A stretch of 13,041 bases of DNA from Oscillospiraceae bacterium (GCA_020025295.1 JAHHSJ010000053.1:1-13041), one strand, 5' to 3'. Counted from the first letter of the stretch, positions 1 to 6,554 are shown. Notes: generated from the letters alone by a model not told the origin. Numbers and translations: made by a program.

Positions 1-46
1 CGCACATGCTCCCAAAGCAGGCGCGCTACCAACTGCGCTACACCCG
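1..46 (-). tRNA. tRNA-Pro (anticodon UGG), 5' part only
   Basis: The minus strand shows the first 46 or so bases of a tRNA, running off the left edge. From base 46 there is an acceptor strand CGGGTGT (C at position 1, typical of tRNA-Pro), then TA, a D-stem GCGC/GCGC around AGTTGGTA, and an anticodon loop TTTGGGA giving UGG. The anticodon stem CCTGC/GCATG has four pairs and a C28-U42 mismatch. The variable loop, T arm and 3' end are outside the window. Identity rests on the anticodon and the C1 start. Confidence 0.85.
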
Positions 47-90
47 GATATTTAGCTTGTTTTCGTGGCTCTGAATAGAACTACCATGGT

Positions 91-119
91 ATTATACATG
101 AATGAGATGCGATTTTCAA
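91..119 (-). promoter_or_regulatory. Sigma-A promoter of the tRNA-Pro gene
   Basis: On the minus strand there is a -35 TTGAAA (114-119), a 17-base spacer and a perfect -10 TATAAT (91-96). The predicted start is near base 84, about 38 bases before the mature tRNA. Confidence 0.7.
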
Positions 120-126
120 GTCAAAC

Positions 127-155
127 TTGCGATTGTGGATAGAGTATGGTATCAT
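127..155 (+). promoter_or_regulatory. Sigma-A promoter of trmB
   Basis: TTGCGA (127-132), a 17-base spacer and TATCAT (150-155), with a TG one base upstream of the -10 (extended -10). It lies 33 bases before the trmB start and is divergent from the tRNA promoter. Confidence 0.6.
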
Positions 156-188
156 AAGGTACAAAATTGTGACAGGGAGGAAACCCTG

Positions 189-977
189 ATGAGAATGCGT
201 AAAAAGAAAAATCTGGAACCCCGCATGGAGGCCTGTGCCCGGTGGCAGGAGAAGCAGCCCACGGAATGGAAGGGCCGCTGGAAGGAAAAACTGCCGGGAG
301 CGAAAGAGGTGCGACTGGAGATCGGCTGCGGCAAGGGCCGTTTCACGGTGGAGACTGCCCGTCGGGAGCCGGAAGTGCTGTTCCTTGCGGTGGAGCGCAT
401 CCCGGACGCCTTGGTGACCGCCATGGAGCGGGCGAAGGACCTCGAGCTGCACAATGTGGTGTTCATCTGTGACGATGCCGCGCTGCTCAGCGATTGGTTT
501 GCACCGGGAGAGATTGACCGGATGTACATTAACTTCTGCGATCCTTGGCCCAGCAAGAAGCACGCCAAGCGCAGACTGACCCACGAGGGCTTCCTGAAGT
601 CCTACCGGGATATTTTGGCGGACGGGGGAGAGATCCACTTCAAGACGGACAACAAGCCCCTCTTTGAGTTCTCTCTGACTCAGTTCCCCAGAGCCGGCTA
701 CCAGCTGAGTGAGGTGACCTACGACCTTCACGCAGATGATCCGGATGTGGTGATGACCGACTTTGAGGCGGTGTTCCACGAGCAGGGCGTCAAAATTAAC
801 CGCTGCGTGGGCACGCTGACCGCACTTCCGGAGAAAGTGGGGGAGGAGCCCAAGCTGAGCCTTCTGGACTACTGGAACGAAGGGGACCCGATTCCCAGAG
901 GTCTGGACAAGTTTGTCCGGGAGCGAGAAATCATGCAGGCGGCAGAAGAGCGCAAGCGTCAGCAGAAAACCAAATAA
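189..977 (+). CDS. trmB: tRNA (guanine-N7-)-methyltransferase TrmB
   Basis: TrmB uses S-adenosylmethionine to make m7G46 in the variable loop of tRNAs. The 262-residue product has the SAM-binding LEIGCGKG motif (43-50), the family signature INFCDPWPSKKHAKRRL (114-130) and FKTDN (151-155). I chose ATG 189 because a GGGAGG Shine-Dalgarno lies just upstream (around 175-180) and the basic N-terminus MRMRKKKNLEPR matches the family; an in-frame ATG at 102 lies upstream of the promoter. Family members usually end near residue 210. This one carries about 55 extra C-terminal residues that are charged and end in a Lys/Arg/Gln-rich helix. It has its own promoter, faces away from the tRNA gene, and converges on rplT through a shared terminator. 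The function is secure; the role of the tail is unknown. Confidence 0.95.
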   Translation: MRMRKKKNLEPRMEACARWQEKQPTEWKGRWKEKLPGAKEVRLEIGCGKGRFTVETARREPEVLFLAVERIPDALVTAMERAKDLELHNVVFICDDAALLSDWFAPGEIDRMYINFCDPWPSKKHAKRRLTHEGFLKSYRDILADGGEIHFKTDNKPLFEFSLTQFPRAGYQLSEVTYDLHADDPDVVMTDFEAVFHEQGVKINRCVGTLTALPEKVGEEPKLSLLDYWNEGDPIPRGLDKFVREREIMQAAEERKRQQKTK

Positions 978-984
978 ATGCGAC

Positions 985-1020
985 AAAAAACCGCTGATTC
1001 ATTGAATCAGCGGTTTTGTT
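985..1020. terminator. Bidirectional terminator between trmB and rplT
   Basis: A 10-bp stem, CCGCTGATTC (991-1000) with GAATCAGCGG (1004-1013), and loop ATT. It is flanked by six A on the left and TTTT on the right, so it can end transcripts from both converging genes. Confidence 0.9.
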
Positions 1021-1039
1021 CCTTCTTATGTTAGAAGAA

Positions 1040-1396
1040 TTAGGCCAGCTTGCTCTTAGCCAGCTCGGTCAGCTGGGTGAAAGCAGCCTTGTCGTTGACG
1101 GCCAGCTCAGCCAGCATCTTGCGGTCGATCTGAACCTCAGCCAGCTTCAGACCATGCATGAAGGTGGAGTAGTTCATGCCGTTCATCTTGCAAGCGGCGC
1201 TGATACGGGTGATCCACAGCTGACGGAAGTCACGCTTCTTCATGCGGCGGCCAGCGTAAGCATAGGCACCGGACTTCATGACAGCCTGCTTGGCCATCTT
1301 GAAGTGCTTGGACTTGTTGCCCCAGTAGCCCTTGGCCAGCTTCAGAACTTTATTTCTTCTCTTGCGCGTCATCATTGCGCGTTTAACTCTTGCCAT
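1040..1396 (-). CDS. rplT: 50S ribosomal protein L20
   Basis: The 118-residue basic protein begins MARVKRAMMTRKRRNKVLKLAKGY and has the L20 core features RDFRQLWITRISAA and NGMNYSTFMHGL. L20 binds 23S rRNA, is needed early in 50S assembly, and in Firmicutes represses its own operon by binding the leader RNA. The AGGAGG Shine-Dalgarno about 8 bases before the ATG fixes the start. It is the last gene of infC-rpmI-rplT, 33 bases after rpmI, and is followed by a bidirectional terminator. Length and sequence are typical of the family. Confidence 0.98.
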   Translation of the reverse strand: MARVKRAMMTRKRRNKVLKLAKGYWGNKSKHFKMAKQAVMKSGAYAYAGRRMKKRDFRQLWITRISAACKMNGMNYSTFMHGLKLAEVQIDRKMLAELAVNDKAAFTQLTELAKSKLA

Positions 1397-1429
1397 TTCA
1401 AATGCCTCCTATCGTAAGGGTGAAGTATC

Positions 1430-1633
1430 TTATTTGTAAGGGATCATCTTGCGGATGGTGGCCTCGTTGGTCACATCAGCATAGGCACCCATTCGGAGGC
1501 CTCTCTTGCGCTTGGTGGTCTTCTTGGTCAGGATATGGCTGGTGTAAGCGTGAGCGCGCTTCACATGACCGTTCTTGGTGACCTTAAATCTTTTCTTAGC
1601 ACCGCTATGGGTCTTAGTTTTCAGCTTGGGCAT
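1430..1633 (-). CDS. rpmI: 50S ribosomal protein L35
   Basis: The 67-residue product starts MPKLKTKTHSGAKKRFKVT, the L35 signature, and is rich in Lys and Arg throughout, as expected for a small protein buried in rRNA. AAAGGAG lies about 10 bases before the ATG. It sits between infC (41 bases upstream) and rplT (33 bases downstream), the usual gene order. Nothing is unusual apart from the short linkers, which suggest a single transcript. Confidence 0.97.
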   Translation of the reverse strand: MPKLKTKTHSGAKKRFKVTKNGHVKRAHAYTSHILTKKTTKRKRGLRMGAYADVTNEATIRKMIPYK

Positions 1634-1674
1634 AGTAGGTTCTCCTTTCGTCCGGTTCTGGGAACCGGTCTGAC

Positions 1675-2268
1675 TTACGGATTTTTTTCGGCAGCTTTTG
1701 CTGCGGCTTCAGCAGCTTCCCGCTCTTTGGCGGCCTTCTGCAGTTCCTTGGCGGTCTTGGGGGCCAGGAACATAGACATATGGCGGCCCTCCAGCTTGGG
1801 GGTCTTATCCATGTTGGCGATATCAGCGCACTGCTCGGCAAAATCCTTCAGCAGGTCGAGACCGATCTCAGTATGAGCCATCTCACGACCGCGGAAGCGG
1901 ACAGTGACCTTCACACGGTTGCCGCTGCTCAGGAACTTCTGAGCGGAGCGGAGCTTGGTATTGAAGTCGCCCACGTCAATGCCGGGGGACATACGAACCT
2001 CTTTGATTTCCACCACATGCTGGTTCTTTTTGGCTTCCTTCTCGCGCTTGGCCTGCTCAAAACGGAACTTGCCGTAATCCATGATCTTGCACACGGGAGG
2101 CACGGCCTTGGGAGAAATTTTGACCAGATCCAGACCGGCTTCTGCAGCCAGCTGGTTGGCCTGATCAGCGGACATGATGCCCAGCTGTTCGCCTTCGGCA
2201 CCAATCAGGCGGATCTCTTTATCGCGGATTTCCTCATTGATCTGATGATCTTGCGTCTTCGTGCTAAT
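1675..2268 (-). CDS. infC: Translation initiation factor IF-3, AUU start codon
   Basis: IF-3 binds the 30S subunit, blocks premature 50S joining and proofreads the initiator tRNA and start codon. The 197-residue product reads (M)STKTQDHQINEEIRDKEIRL at the N-terminus. It has the N-domain signature PPVCKIMDYGKFRFEQ, a lysine-rich linker and the C-domain VKVTVRFRGREMAH. The start is ATT at 2266-2268: it lies 8 bases after a strong GGAGGT (2277-2282), and the family alignment begins there. The same frame is open further upstream (to about 2352), but that part would translate the attenuator stem and is rejected. AUU at infC is a known self-control device, because IF-3 discriminates against it. 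About 25 C-terminal residues rich in Ala, Lys and Glu extend beyond the usual end. Confidence 0.96.
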   Translation of the reverse strand: MSTKTQDHQINEEIRDKEIRLIGAEGEQLGIMSADQANQLAAEAGLDLVKISPKAVPPVCKIMDYGKFRFEQAKREKEAKKNQHVVEIKEVRMSPGIDVGDFNTKLRSAQKFLSSGNRVKVTVRFRGREMAHTEIGLDLLKDFAEQCADIANMDKTPKLEGRHMSMFLAPKTAKELQKAAKEREAAEAAAKAAEKNP

Positions 2269-2439
2269 ACCGATACACCTCCATAAAAGATAAACAAAAA
2301 GCGGATACCGAAACGGCATCCGCACAACACGAATCCTCCACGCCGAAATCAATGTGGAAGAGGGAACTCGTCATTGTTAACCCTTTTGCTCTCATTTGGC
2401 TGAGGGTGAGGATGGGATACCATTCCTGCTTTCTTTTGC
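2269..2439 (-). ncRNA. infC-rpmI-rplT leader, probable L20-binding attenuator
   Basis: A 170-base untranslated leader lies between the predicted start (about 2439) and the infC AUU. It ends in an intrinsic terminator hairpin (2301-2323) before the infC Shine-Dalgarno. An upstream GGTATCC (minus strand, 2421-2415) repeats the 3' arm of the terminator and can pair with its 5' arm GGATGCC (2321-2315), giving a mutually exclusive antiterminator. A second stem, TCTTCCAC with GTGGAGGA, lies between them. This agrees with the L20 leader of Firmicutes, in which excess L20 favours termination. The structure is read by eye and was not matched to the Rfam L20_leader model. Confidence 0.75.
2291..2323 (-). 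terminator. Attenuator terminator in the infC leader
   Basis: On the minus strand, a 9-10 bp stem GCGGATGCCG/CGGTATCCGC closes a TTT loop and is followed by TTTTTGTTTA. It ends 23 bases before the infC start codon and just ahead of the GGAGGT, so it must be bypassed for expression. Confidence 0.85.
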
Positions 2440-2445
2440 CTTGCT

Positions 2446-2474
2446 ATTATAGCAGAGGGGAAAGCGCTTGTCAA
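2446..2474 (-). promoter_or_regulatory. Consensus sigma-A promoter of infC-rpmI-rplT
   Basis: Perfect TTGACA (2469-2474), a 17-base spacer and perfect TATAAT (2446-2451) on the minus strand. This is the strongest promoter match in the window, as suits a ribosomal protein operon controlled afterwards by attenuation. Confidence 0.93.
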
Positions 2475-2497
2475 GGGTAAAAATACTTTTTTGACAG

Positions 2498-2529
2498 AAA
2501 AAACGGGGACACCGGGGGGGTGTCCCCGT
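2498..2529 (-). terminator. Terminator after the AllA-like gene
   Basis: An 11-bp GC-rich stem, ACGGGGACACC (2503-2513) with GGTGTCCCCGT (2519-2529), and a five-base loop, followed on the minus strand by a run of T. It isolates the AllA-like gene from the infC promoter about 25 bases further on. Confidence 0.9.
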
Positions 2530-2542
2530 AAAAAACTTGCGA

Positions 2543-3010
2543 TTACAGTTCCAGAGAGAGGACCTCGGGCAGATCCTTGAAGTAGATGTCATTGGAGCTG
2601 GTTCCGTTTGCAAAGATGACGGAGCACATGGTCTTGCGGCCCAGAGGGAAGGGAACGAAGTGCCAGACCTTGGCGTGGATGGAAACGCCGCAGCCCTGAG
2701 GAACCAGGAAGGCGGCTACATTGTCCTCGGACAGCTCGCCGGCCTTGGCCACGGTGACAATGACAGGACCGTCCATGGGGATCAGGTTCTCGTCGGTGTG
2801 GTCATGTGCCTCGAAGTTCTGCACCGTGAAGGGACGGGGGAAAATCGGCATCAGGTTGATGGAGGTGGGAGCATCCACCACGGTAACCTGAGGATACCAG
2901 AAGTGGGATGCGGGATTGCCGCCGGCGGGCTCGATGCCGTCGATGGTCAGAACTTTGCCGTAGGGGGCGAAGGCCTCCTGAGTCAGGGGTTGAACTTTGA
3001 TGGATTTCAT
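2543..3010 (-). CDS. AllA-family (ureidoglycolate lyase fold) protein
   Basis: The 155-residue product resembles AllA, the cupin-like enzyme that splits ureidoglycolate to glyoxylate and urea in allantoin breakdown. The N-terminus MKSIKVQPLTQEAFAPYG matches the family opening, as do ENLIPM (75-80) and IHAKVWHFVPFPLG (111-124), which corresponds to the conserved HxxVWHHPL segment. ATG 3010 is chosen for the AAAGGAAG about 8 bases upstream and the family start; the frame is open further upstream, but that overlaps the promoter and a terminator. Length is typical of the family (about 160). No other purine or allantoin gene is nearby, and the neighbours are translation genes and ackA, so the true substrate may differ. 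The family call is firm; the reaction is inferred only. Confidence 0.8.
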   Translation of the reverse strand: MKSIKVQPLTQEAFAPYGKVLTIDGIEPAGGNPASHFWYPQVTVVDAPTSINLMPIFPRPFTVQNFEAHDHTDENLIPMDGPVIVTVAKAGELSEDNVAAFLVPQGCGVSIHAKVWHFVPFPLGRKTMCSVIFANGTSSNDIYFKDLPEVLSLEL

Positions 3011-3029
3011 CGTCTTTTCTTCCTTTCTC

Positions 3030-3048
3030 GTACCTGCCGGGCAGGCAC
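3030..3048. repeat. Palindrome in the 5' UTR of the AllA-like gene
   Basis: GTACCTGCC G GGCAGGCAC (3030-3048) can fold into a stem of about 8 bp, counting one wobble, with a three-base loop. It lies between the predicted transcription start and the Shine-Dalgarno of the AllA-like gene. It could be an operator or an RNA hairpin; nothing in the sequence decides. Confidence 0.5.
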
Positions 3049-3068
3049 TTAAATTCATGCCTGAGTCC

Positions 3069-3097
3069 ATTGTAGAAGGTTCTGGGGTGTCCGTCAA
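3069..3097 (-). promoter_or_regulatory. Sigma-A promoter of the AllA-like gene
   Basis: TTGACG (3092-3097), a 17-base spacer and TACAAT (3069-3074) on the minus strand. It lies just after the ackA terminator, giving a leader of about 50 bases. Confidence 0.8.
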
Positions 3098-3101
3098 GGT
3101 G

Positions 3102-3136
3102 AAAAAATCGGGACCACCGTGCTGTGGTCCCGATTT
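3102..3136 (-). terminator. Terminator of ackA
   Basis: A 13-bp stem (3105-3117 with 3124-3136, core TCGGGACCAC/GTGGTCCCGA) with a six-base loop, followed on the minus strand by a T run. It begins 15 bases after the ackA stop codon. Confidence 0.92.
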
Positions 3137-3150
3137 GGTAAAAGATGAAA

Positions 3151-4353
3151 TTAGAGAGACTTCACCACATCCATGGTGTCCATGGCGATCATCAGTTCCT
3201 CGTTGGTGGGGATGACCATAGCCAGCACCTTGGAGTCGTCGGTGGAGATGATGCACTCCTTGCCGCGGACATTGTTCTTCTCGGGGTCAACCTTGACGCC
3301 CAGGAATTCCAGACCCTTCAGGCAGTTTGCACGGGTGGAGGGGCCGTTCTCGCCGACACCGGCAGTAAAGACGATGACATCCACGCCGCCCATAGCAGCA
3401 GCATAGGAGCCGATCAGCTTGCGCACATCGTACTCAAAGACTTCCAGAGCCAGAGCGCAGCGCTCGTTGCCGGCCTTGGCGCCGGCTTCCAGATCACGGA
3501 AGTCGGAGGAGACACCGGACAGACCCAGCATGCCGGACTTCTTGTTCAGCATGTTGACGGCTTCCTCGATGCCCATGTTGTACTTCTTCATGATGAACTC
3601 CAGAACGCCGCAGTCCATATCGCCGGAGCGAGTGCCCATGGGCAGACCAGCCAGAGGAGTCAGGCCCATGGAGGTGTCGACGCTCTTGCCGCAGTCGACA
3701 GCAGCCAGAGAGGAGCCGTTGCCCAGATGGCAGGACACGATCTTCAGGTCGTTGCGGCCCAGGATCTCAGCGCAGCGCTTGGTGACATAGCGGTGAGAGG
3801 TGCCGTGAGCGCCGTAACGGCGGAGGCTGTCGTTCTGATAGTACTCATAGGGGATAGCATACATATAAGCCTTGGGGGGCATGGTCTGATGGAAGGCAGT
3901 ATCGAAGATGCCGACCTGAGGAACCTTGTCACCCAGCACAGCGGCGCAGGCCTTGATGCCGATGATGTTGGCGGGGTTGTGGAGGGGGGCCAGAGGGATG
4001 CACTCCTCGACGGTGCTCAGCACCTCGTCCGTCAGCAGGACGGGAGCAGAGAACTTCTCGCCGCCATGGAGGACACGGTGACCGACAGCGTCGATCTCAT
4101 CCATGGAAGCAATGACGCCGTTGACGGGGTCGATCAGGGCATTCAGAGTAGCCTGAATGGCCTCGGAATGAGTGGGCATAGGAATGTCAATTGCCTTGAC
4201 GCCCTCTTTGCCTTCAACCATGGGCTTGTAAGTGAACTTGCCGTCCAGGCCGATGCGCTCGCACAGACCCTTTGCCAGCAGGTCGCCGGTCTCGGGGTTG
4301 AGCAGCTGATACTTCAGAGAGGAACTGCCTGCATTGATAACCAGTACATTCAT
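3151..4353 (-). CDS. ackA: Acetate kinase
   Basis: AckA interconverts acetyl phosphate + ADP and acetate + ATP, the ATP-yielding last step of acetate fermentation. The 400-residue product, of normal length, opens with the phosphate-binding signature MNVLVINAGSSSLKYQL. It has GHRVLHGGEKF with Arg93, GIFDTAFH with Asp151, GAHGTSHRYV with His184, and VFTAGVGENGP in the C-terminal half. These match the catalytic Arg, Asp and His of characterised acetate kinases. AAAAGGAG (4366-4373) precedes the ATG by 12 bases. No phosphotransacetylase gene is adjacent, although pta and ackA are often paired. ackA has its own promoter and terminator, so it is probably monocistronic, and it is divergent from tmcAL. 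Confidence 0.98.
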   Translation of the reverse strand: MNVLVINAGSSSLKYQLLNPETGDLLAKGLCERIGLDGKFTYKPMVEGKEGVKAIDIPMPTHSEAIQATLNALIDPVNGVIASMDEIDAVGHRVLHGGEKFSAPVLLTDEVLSTVEECIPLAPLHNPANIIGIKACAAVLGDKVPQVGIFDTAFHQTMPPKAYMYAIPYEYYQNDSLRRYGAHGTSHRYVTKRCAEILGRNDLKIVSCHLGNGSSLAAVDCGKSVDTSMGLTPLAGLPMGTRSGDMDCGVLEFIMKKYNMGIEEAVNMLNKKSGMLGLSGVSSDFRDLEAGAKAGNERCALALEVFEYDVRKLIGSYAAAMGGVDVIVFTAGVGENGPSTRANCLKGLEFLGVKVDPEKNNVRGKECIISTDDSKVLAMVIPTNEELMIAMDTMDVVKSL

Positions 4354-4384
4354 TGGAATCCAAATCTCCTTTTATATATTCTGA

Positions 4385-4400
4385 TTTTGCTTGCGCAAAA
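4385..4400. repeat. Inverted repeat in the ackA leader
   Basis: TTTTGC (4385-4390) and GCAAAA (4395-4400) flank TTGC. It lies in the transcribed leader of ackA, between the promoter and the Shine-Dalgarno. It could be an operator or a small hairpin. Confidence 0.35.
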
Positions 4401-4443
4401 CCGTTTGGACAGGTAAAATGAAACGAACAAGACGATCCAATCT

Positions 4444-4471
4444 ATTCTACCATATTTTTCAGAAATAACAA
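4444..4471 (-). promoter_or_regulatory. Putative ackA promoter
   Basis: On the minus strand, TTGTTA (4466-4471), a 16-base spacer and TAGAAT (4444-4449), with TGG directly before the -10 (extended -10). The leader would be about 85 bases. I found no convincing promoter for the divergent tmcAL in the same 164-base gap. Confidence 0.55.
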
Positions 4472-4517
4472 TTGTTTTTCTTAGGTTTTTCTTATTTTTT
4501 CCTACGGAGGTGGGCAA

Positions 4518-5690
4518 ATGAAGGTTCTTGGCGTGGTTGCAGAGTACGATCCCTTCCATTTGGGGCATCAGCGGATGCTGGCAGAGGCCAAACAGGCGGC
4601 AGGAGACGGCTCTGCCGTGGTGGTAGCTATGTCGGGCAGCTTTACCCAGCGGGGCGGAGCGGCGATCTGTCCTCCGGCGGCTCGGGCGGAGATGGCACTT
4701 CGGGGCGGAGCGGATTTGGTGCTGGAAATCCCGGTGCAGTTCGCCACCGCTGCGGCGGAGACCTTTGCTCGGGGCGGAGTCGGTGTGTTGGCAGCCACAG
4801 GCGTGGTGGACACCCTCTGCTTCGGAAGTGAGAGCGGCGATCTTGCCCGGCTGCAGCGGATGGCGGAGGTCATCGACACTCCGGACTTCCGTGCGGCGCT
4901 GCGCCATGCCCTTTCCGAGGGATTGCCCTTTGCTTCCGCCCGTCAGCGGGCGCTGGAACAGGTGCTGAAAGACGAAATGGAGTTGACTCCGGGCGCCAAT
5001 GACCTGCTGGGGACGGAATACCTCCGCTGTCTGCCGGAGGGGATGGAGGCGCTGCCCATTCCCCGACGGGACGACGGACATGGGGGCGCCCAGTCTGCCA
5101 CCCGGGTGCGTCAGCTGCTCCGGCAGGGCGACTGGGAGGAAGCGGCCCAGCTGCTGCCCGAAACCACGGTGGAAATTCTCCGCCAGCAGCAGGCCAAGGG
5201 CTGCTGTCCCGGTGACCTCACTTGGGCGGAGCGGGCCATCTTCTACCGCCTGCGGCAGATGTCAGCAGAGGAAATTGCCGCCATTCCCGATTGCAAAGAG
5301 GGGCTGGAAAACCGCATTTTGCAGGCGGCCGCTCAGTGCAGCAGCCTGACGGAGTTTTATGATGCCGTCAAGAGCAAACGCTATGCTCATGCCCGCATCC
5401 GGCGCATTGTCCTGCGGGCGTTTCTGGGCATCTTCTCACTGCCGGAGACGCCGGCGTATCTCGGTGTACTGGGCGCCAATGAAACCGGGCTGGAACTGCT
5501 GCGGCGGATGAAAAAGACCGCCGCTCTGCCGGTGGTGACGAAGCCTGCCCACGGGAAAAAGCTGACGGAGGAAGCCTTGGAGCAGTACCTCTGCTCCCGA
5601 GCGGCCGATGACCTGTGGGGACTTTGTGTGGAGCAGATCCGCCCGGCAGGGGAGTGCTGGCAGAATACCCCGGTGCTGCTGCGCCGGTGA
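4518..5690 (+). CDS. tmcAL: tRNA(Met) cytidine acetate ligase TmcAL
   Basis: TmcAL (formerly YlbM) activates acetate with ATP to acetyl-AMP and acetylates C34 of elongator tRNA-Met, giving ac4C. The 390-residue product starts MKVLGVVAEYDPFHLGHQRM, with the nucleotidyltransferase HxGH motif at His14-His17. It continues with MSGSFTQRG, GADLVLEIP and SATRVRQLL, all in family order. The usual EYNPFH reads EYDPFH here. GGAGGT (4506-4511) lies 6 bases before the ATG. Length agrees with the family (about 400). The gene is divergent from ackA and ends in a strong terminator. The C-terminal helical region is less conserved, but the assignment is secure. Confidence 0.95.
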   Translation: MKVLGVVAEYDPFHLGHQRMLAEAKQAAGDGSAVVVAMSGSFTQRGGAAICPPAARAEMALRGGADLVLEIPVQFATAAAETFARGGVGVLAATGVVDTLCFGSESGDLARLQRMAEVIDTPDFRAALRHALSEGLPFASARQRALEQVLKDEMELTPGANDLLGTEYLRCLPEGMEALPIPRRDDGHGGAQSATRVRQLLRQGDWEEAAQLLPETTVEILRQQQAKGCCPGDLTWAERAIFYRLRQMSAEEIAAIPDCKEGLENRILQAAAQCSSLTEFYDAVKSKRYAHARIRRIVLRAFLGIFSLPETPAYLGVLGANETGLELLRRMKKTAALPVVTKPAHGKKLTEEALEQYLCSRAADDLWGLCVEQIRPAGECWQNTPVLLRR

Positions 5691-5699
5691 CAAGAAAAT

Positions 5700-5745
5700 A
5701 ACCCGGACGCCGCCTTTGTAAAGCGGCGTCCGGGTTTTGCTTTTG
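5700..5745. terminator. Strong terminator between tmcAL and the YfjL-like gene
   Basis: A 14-bp stem, AACCCGGACGCCGC (5700-5713) with GCGGCGTCCGGGTT (5723-5736), followed by TTGCTTTTG on the plus strand. The minus-strand side is also T-rich (TTATTTTCTT), so it can serve both converging units. Confidence 0.92.
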
Positions 5746-5747
5746 TG

Positions 5748-6554
5748 TTACTGATTATAATATGCGTTTGTTGCGTCGATGGCGGATTGGACTCGCTCTT
5801 CCATGCCCTCTTCATAGATGTCATCCCAGCCAAAGTTCAGAATGTGCAGCTGCTCCGTGGGCTGATCGAATTCATCCGTCTCCTCGGACAAAATCCAAAG
5901 CTCTGCGGACTTGAAGGGCAGGTTTGCTTTCTCCATGATCTCTTTCAGCCGGAGGAGAGATTCCGCCGCGGTGTGCAGGGACACATCACGGGAGGTCACC
6001 GTCAAATTGACCGTGCCGTATTCGCCGGACAGGCTGGAAATATCATATTCCTTGTCCAGCTCCAGCTCCTTTGTGTTCCACTTGGAGGGATAGGTGCCCG
6101 GTTCACCCCGTTCTTCCGAGCCTCCGGCGATGGCCTCGTCAAAGCTGCTGCTGAACTGGGCGGCATAAGGGAAGTTGCTCTGGTCAAAGACCTCTCTGGA
6201 GCGTTTCCTGTACTCCTGGCTCAGTCGCAGAGCGGTGCCGGTGCGGTTCACCACGGACTCCACATAGGTGTCGTATTTCAGCGCTCCGTTGCGGTAAAAG
6301 TCAAGCTGGAAACAATCATCGGTGCTGTCCGGAGCGGTGACTTCAAATTGAAATCCGCCCAATTTGAGACTGTAAGAGGGGCTGGACAGCTCATAGTCAG
6401 TGTTGGGGTACTGTTCCTCCATGTAGGCTCTGGCGGCGTGCTGCACTCTAAAATAGCTCACAGGATAACCTGTGAAAAGGTCCACCAGATAGACGAGAAT
6501 GCCGATCAGAACCAGTGCGGCCAGAAACGCTGCGACTTTCAGTGCTTTCTTCAT
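5748..6554 (-). CDS. Single-pass membrane protein, YfjL/DUF3139-like
   Basis: The 268-residue product has Lys-rich start residues, one hydrophobic segment (about 7-27) and then a long polar region, so it is probably membrane-anchored with the bulk outside. There is no lipobox cysteine. The pattern after the membrane segment (HAARAYMEEQYPNTDYEL, then SLKLGGFQFEV) resembles the YfjL or DUF3139 type, in which a helix is followed by strands. That assignment is from memory of the pattern and is moderate. The ATG overlaps the anti-sigma stop as ATGA (6551-6554), and AGGAG lies upstream inside that gene, so the genes are translationally coupled. Third gene of the sigma cassette: a plausible sensor, effector or regulon member. 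Function unknown. Confidence 0.8.
   Translation of the reverse strand: MKKALKVAAFLAALVLIGILVYLVDLFTGYPVSYFRVQHAARAYMEEQYPNTDYELSSPSYSLKLGGFQFEVTAPDSTDDCFQLDFYRNGALKYDTYVESVVNRTGTALRLSQEYRKRSREVFDQSNFPYAAQFSSSFDEAIAGGSEERGEPGTYPSKWNTKELELDKEYDISSLSGEYGTVNLTVTSRDVSLHTAAESLLRLKEIMEKANLPFKSAELWILSEETDEFDQPTEQLHILNFGWDDIYEEGMEERVQSAIDATNAYYNQ

Noticed and set aside
3145..4416. Open frame of 423 codons on the plus strand
   Set aside because: It lies exactly opposite ackA. It has low-complexity His/Gly/Val-rich composition and no family motif, a frame kept open by codon bias on the real gene.
4354..4517. A sigma-A promoter for tmcAL
   Set aside because: TTGTTT with TATTTT is the best pair, but the spacer is too short and the match weak, so it is not reported as a feature.
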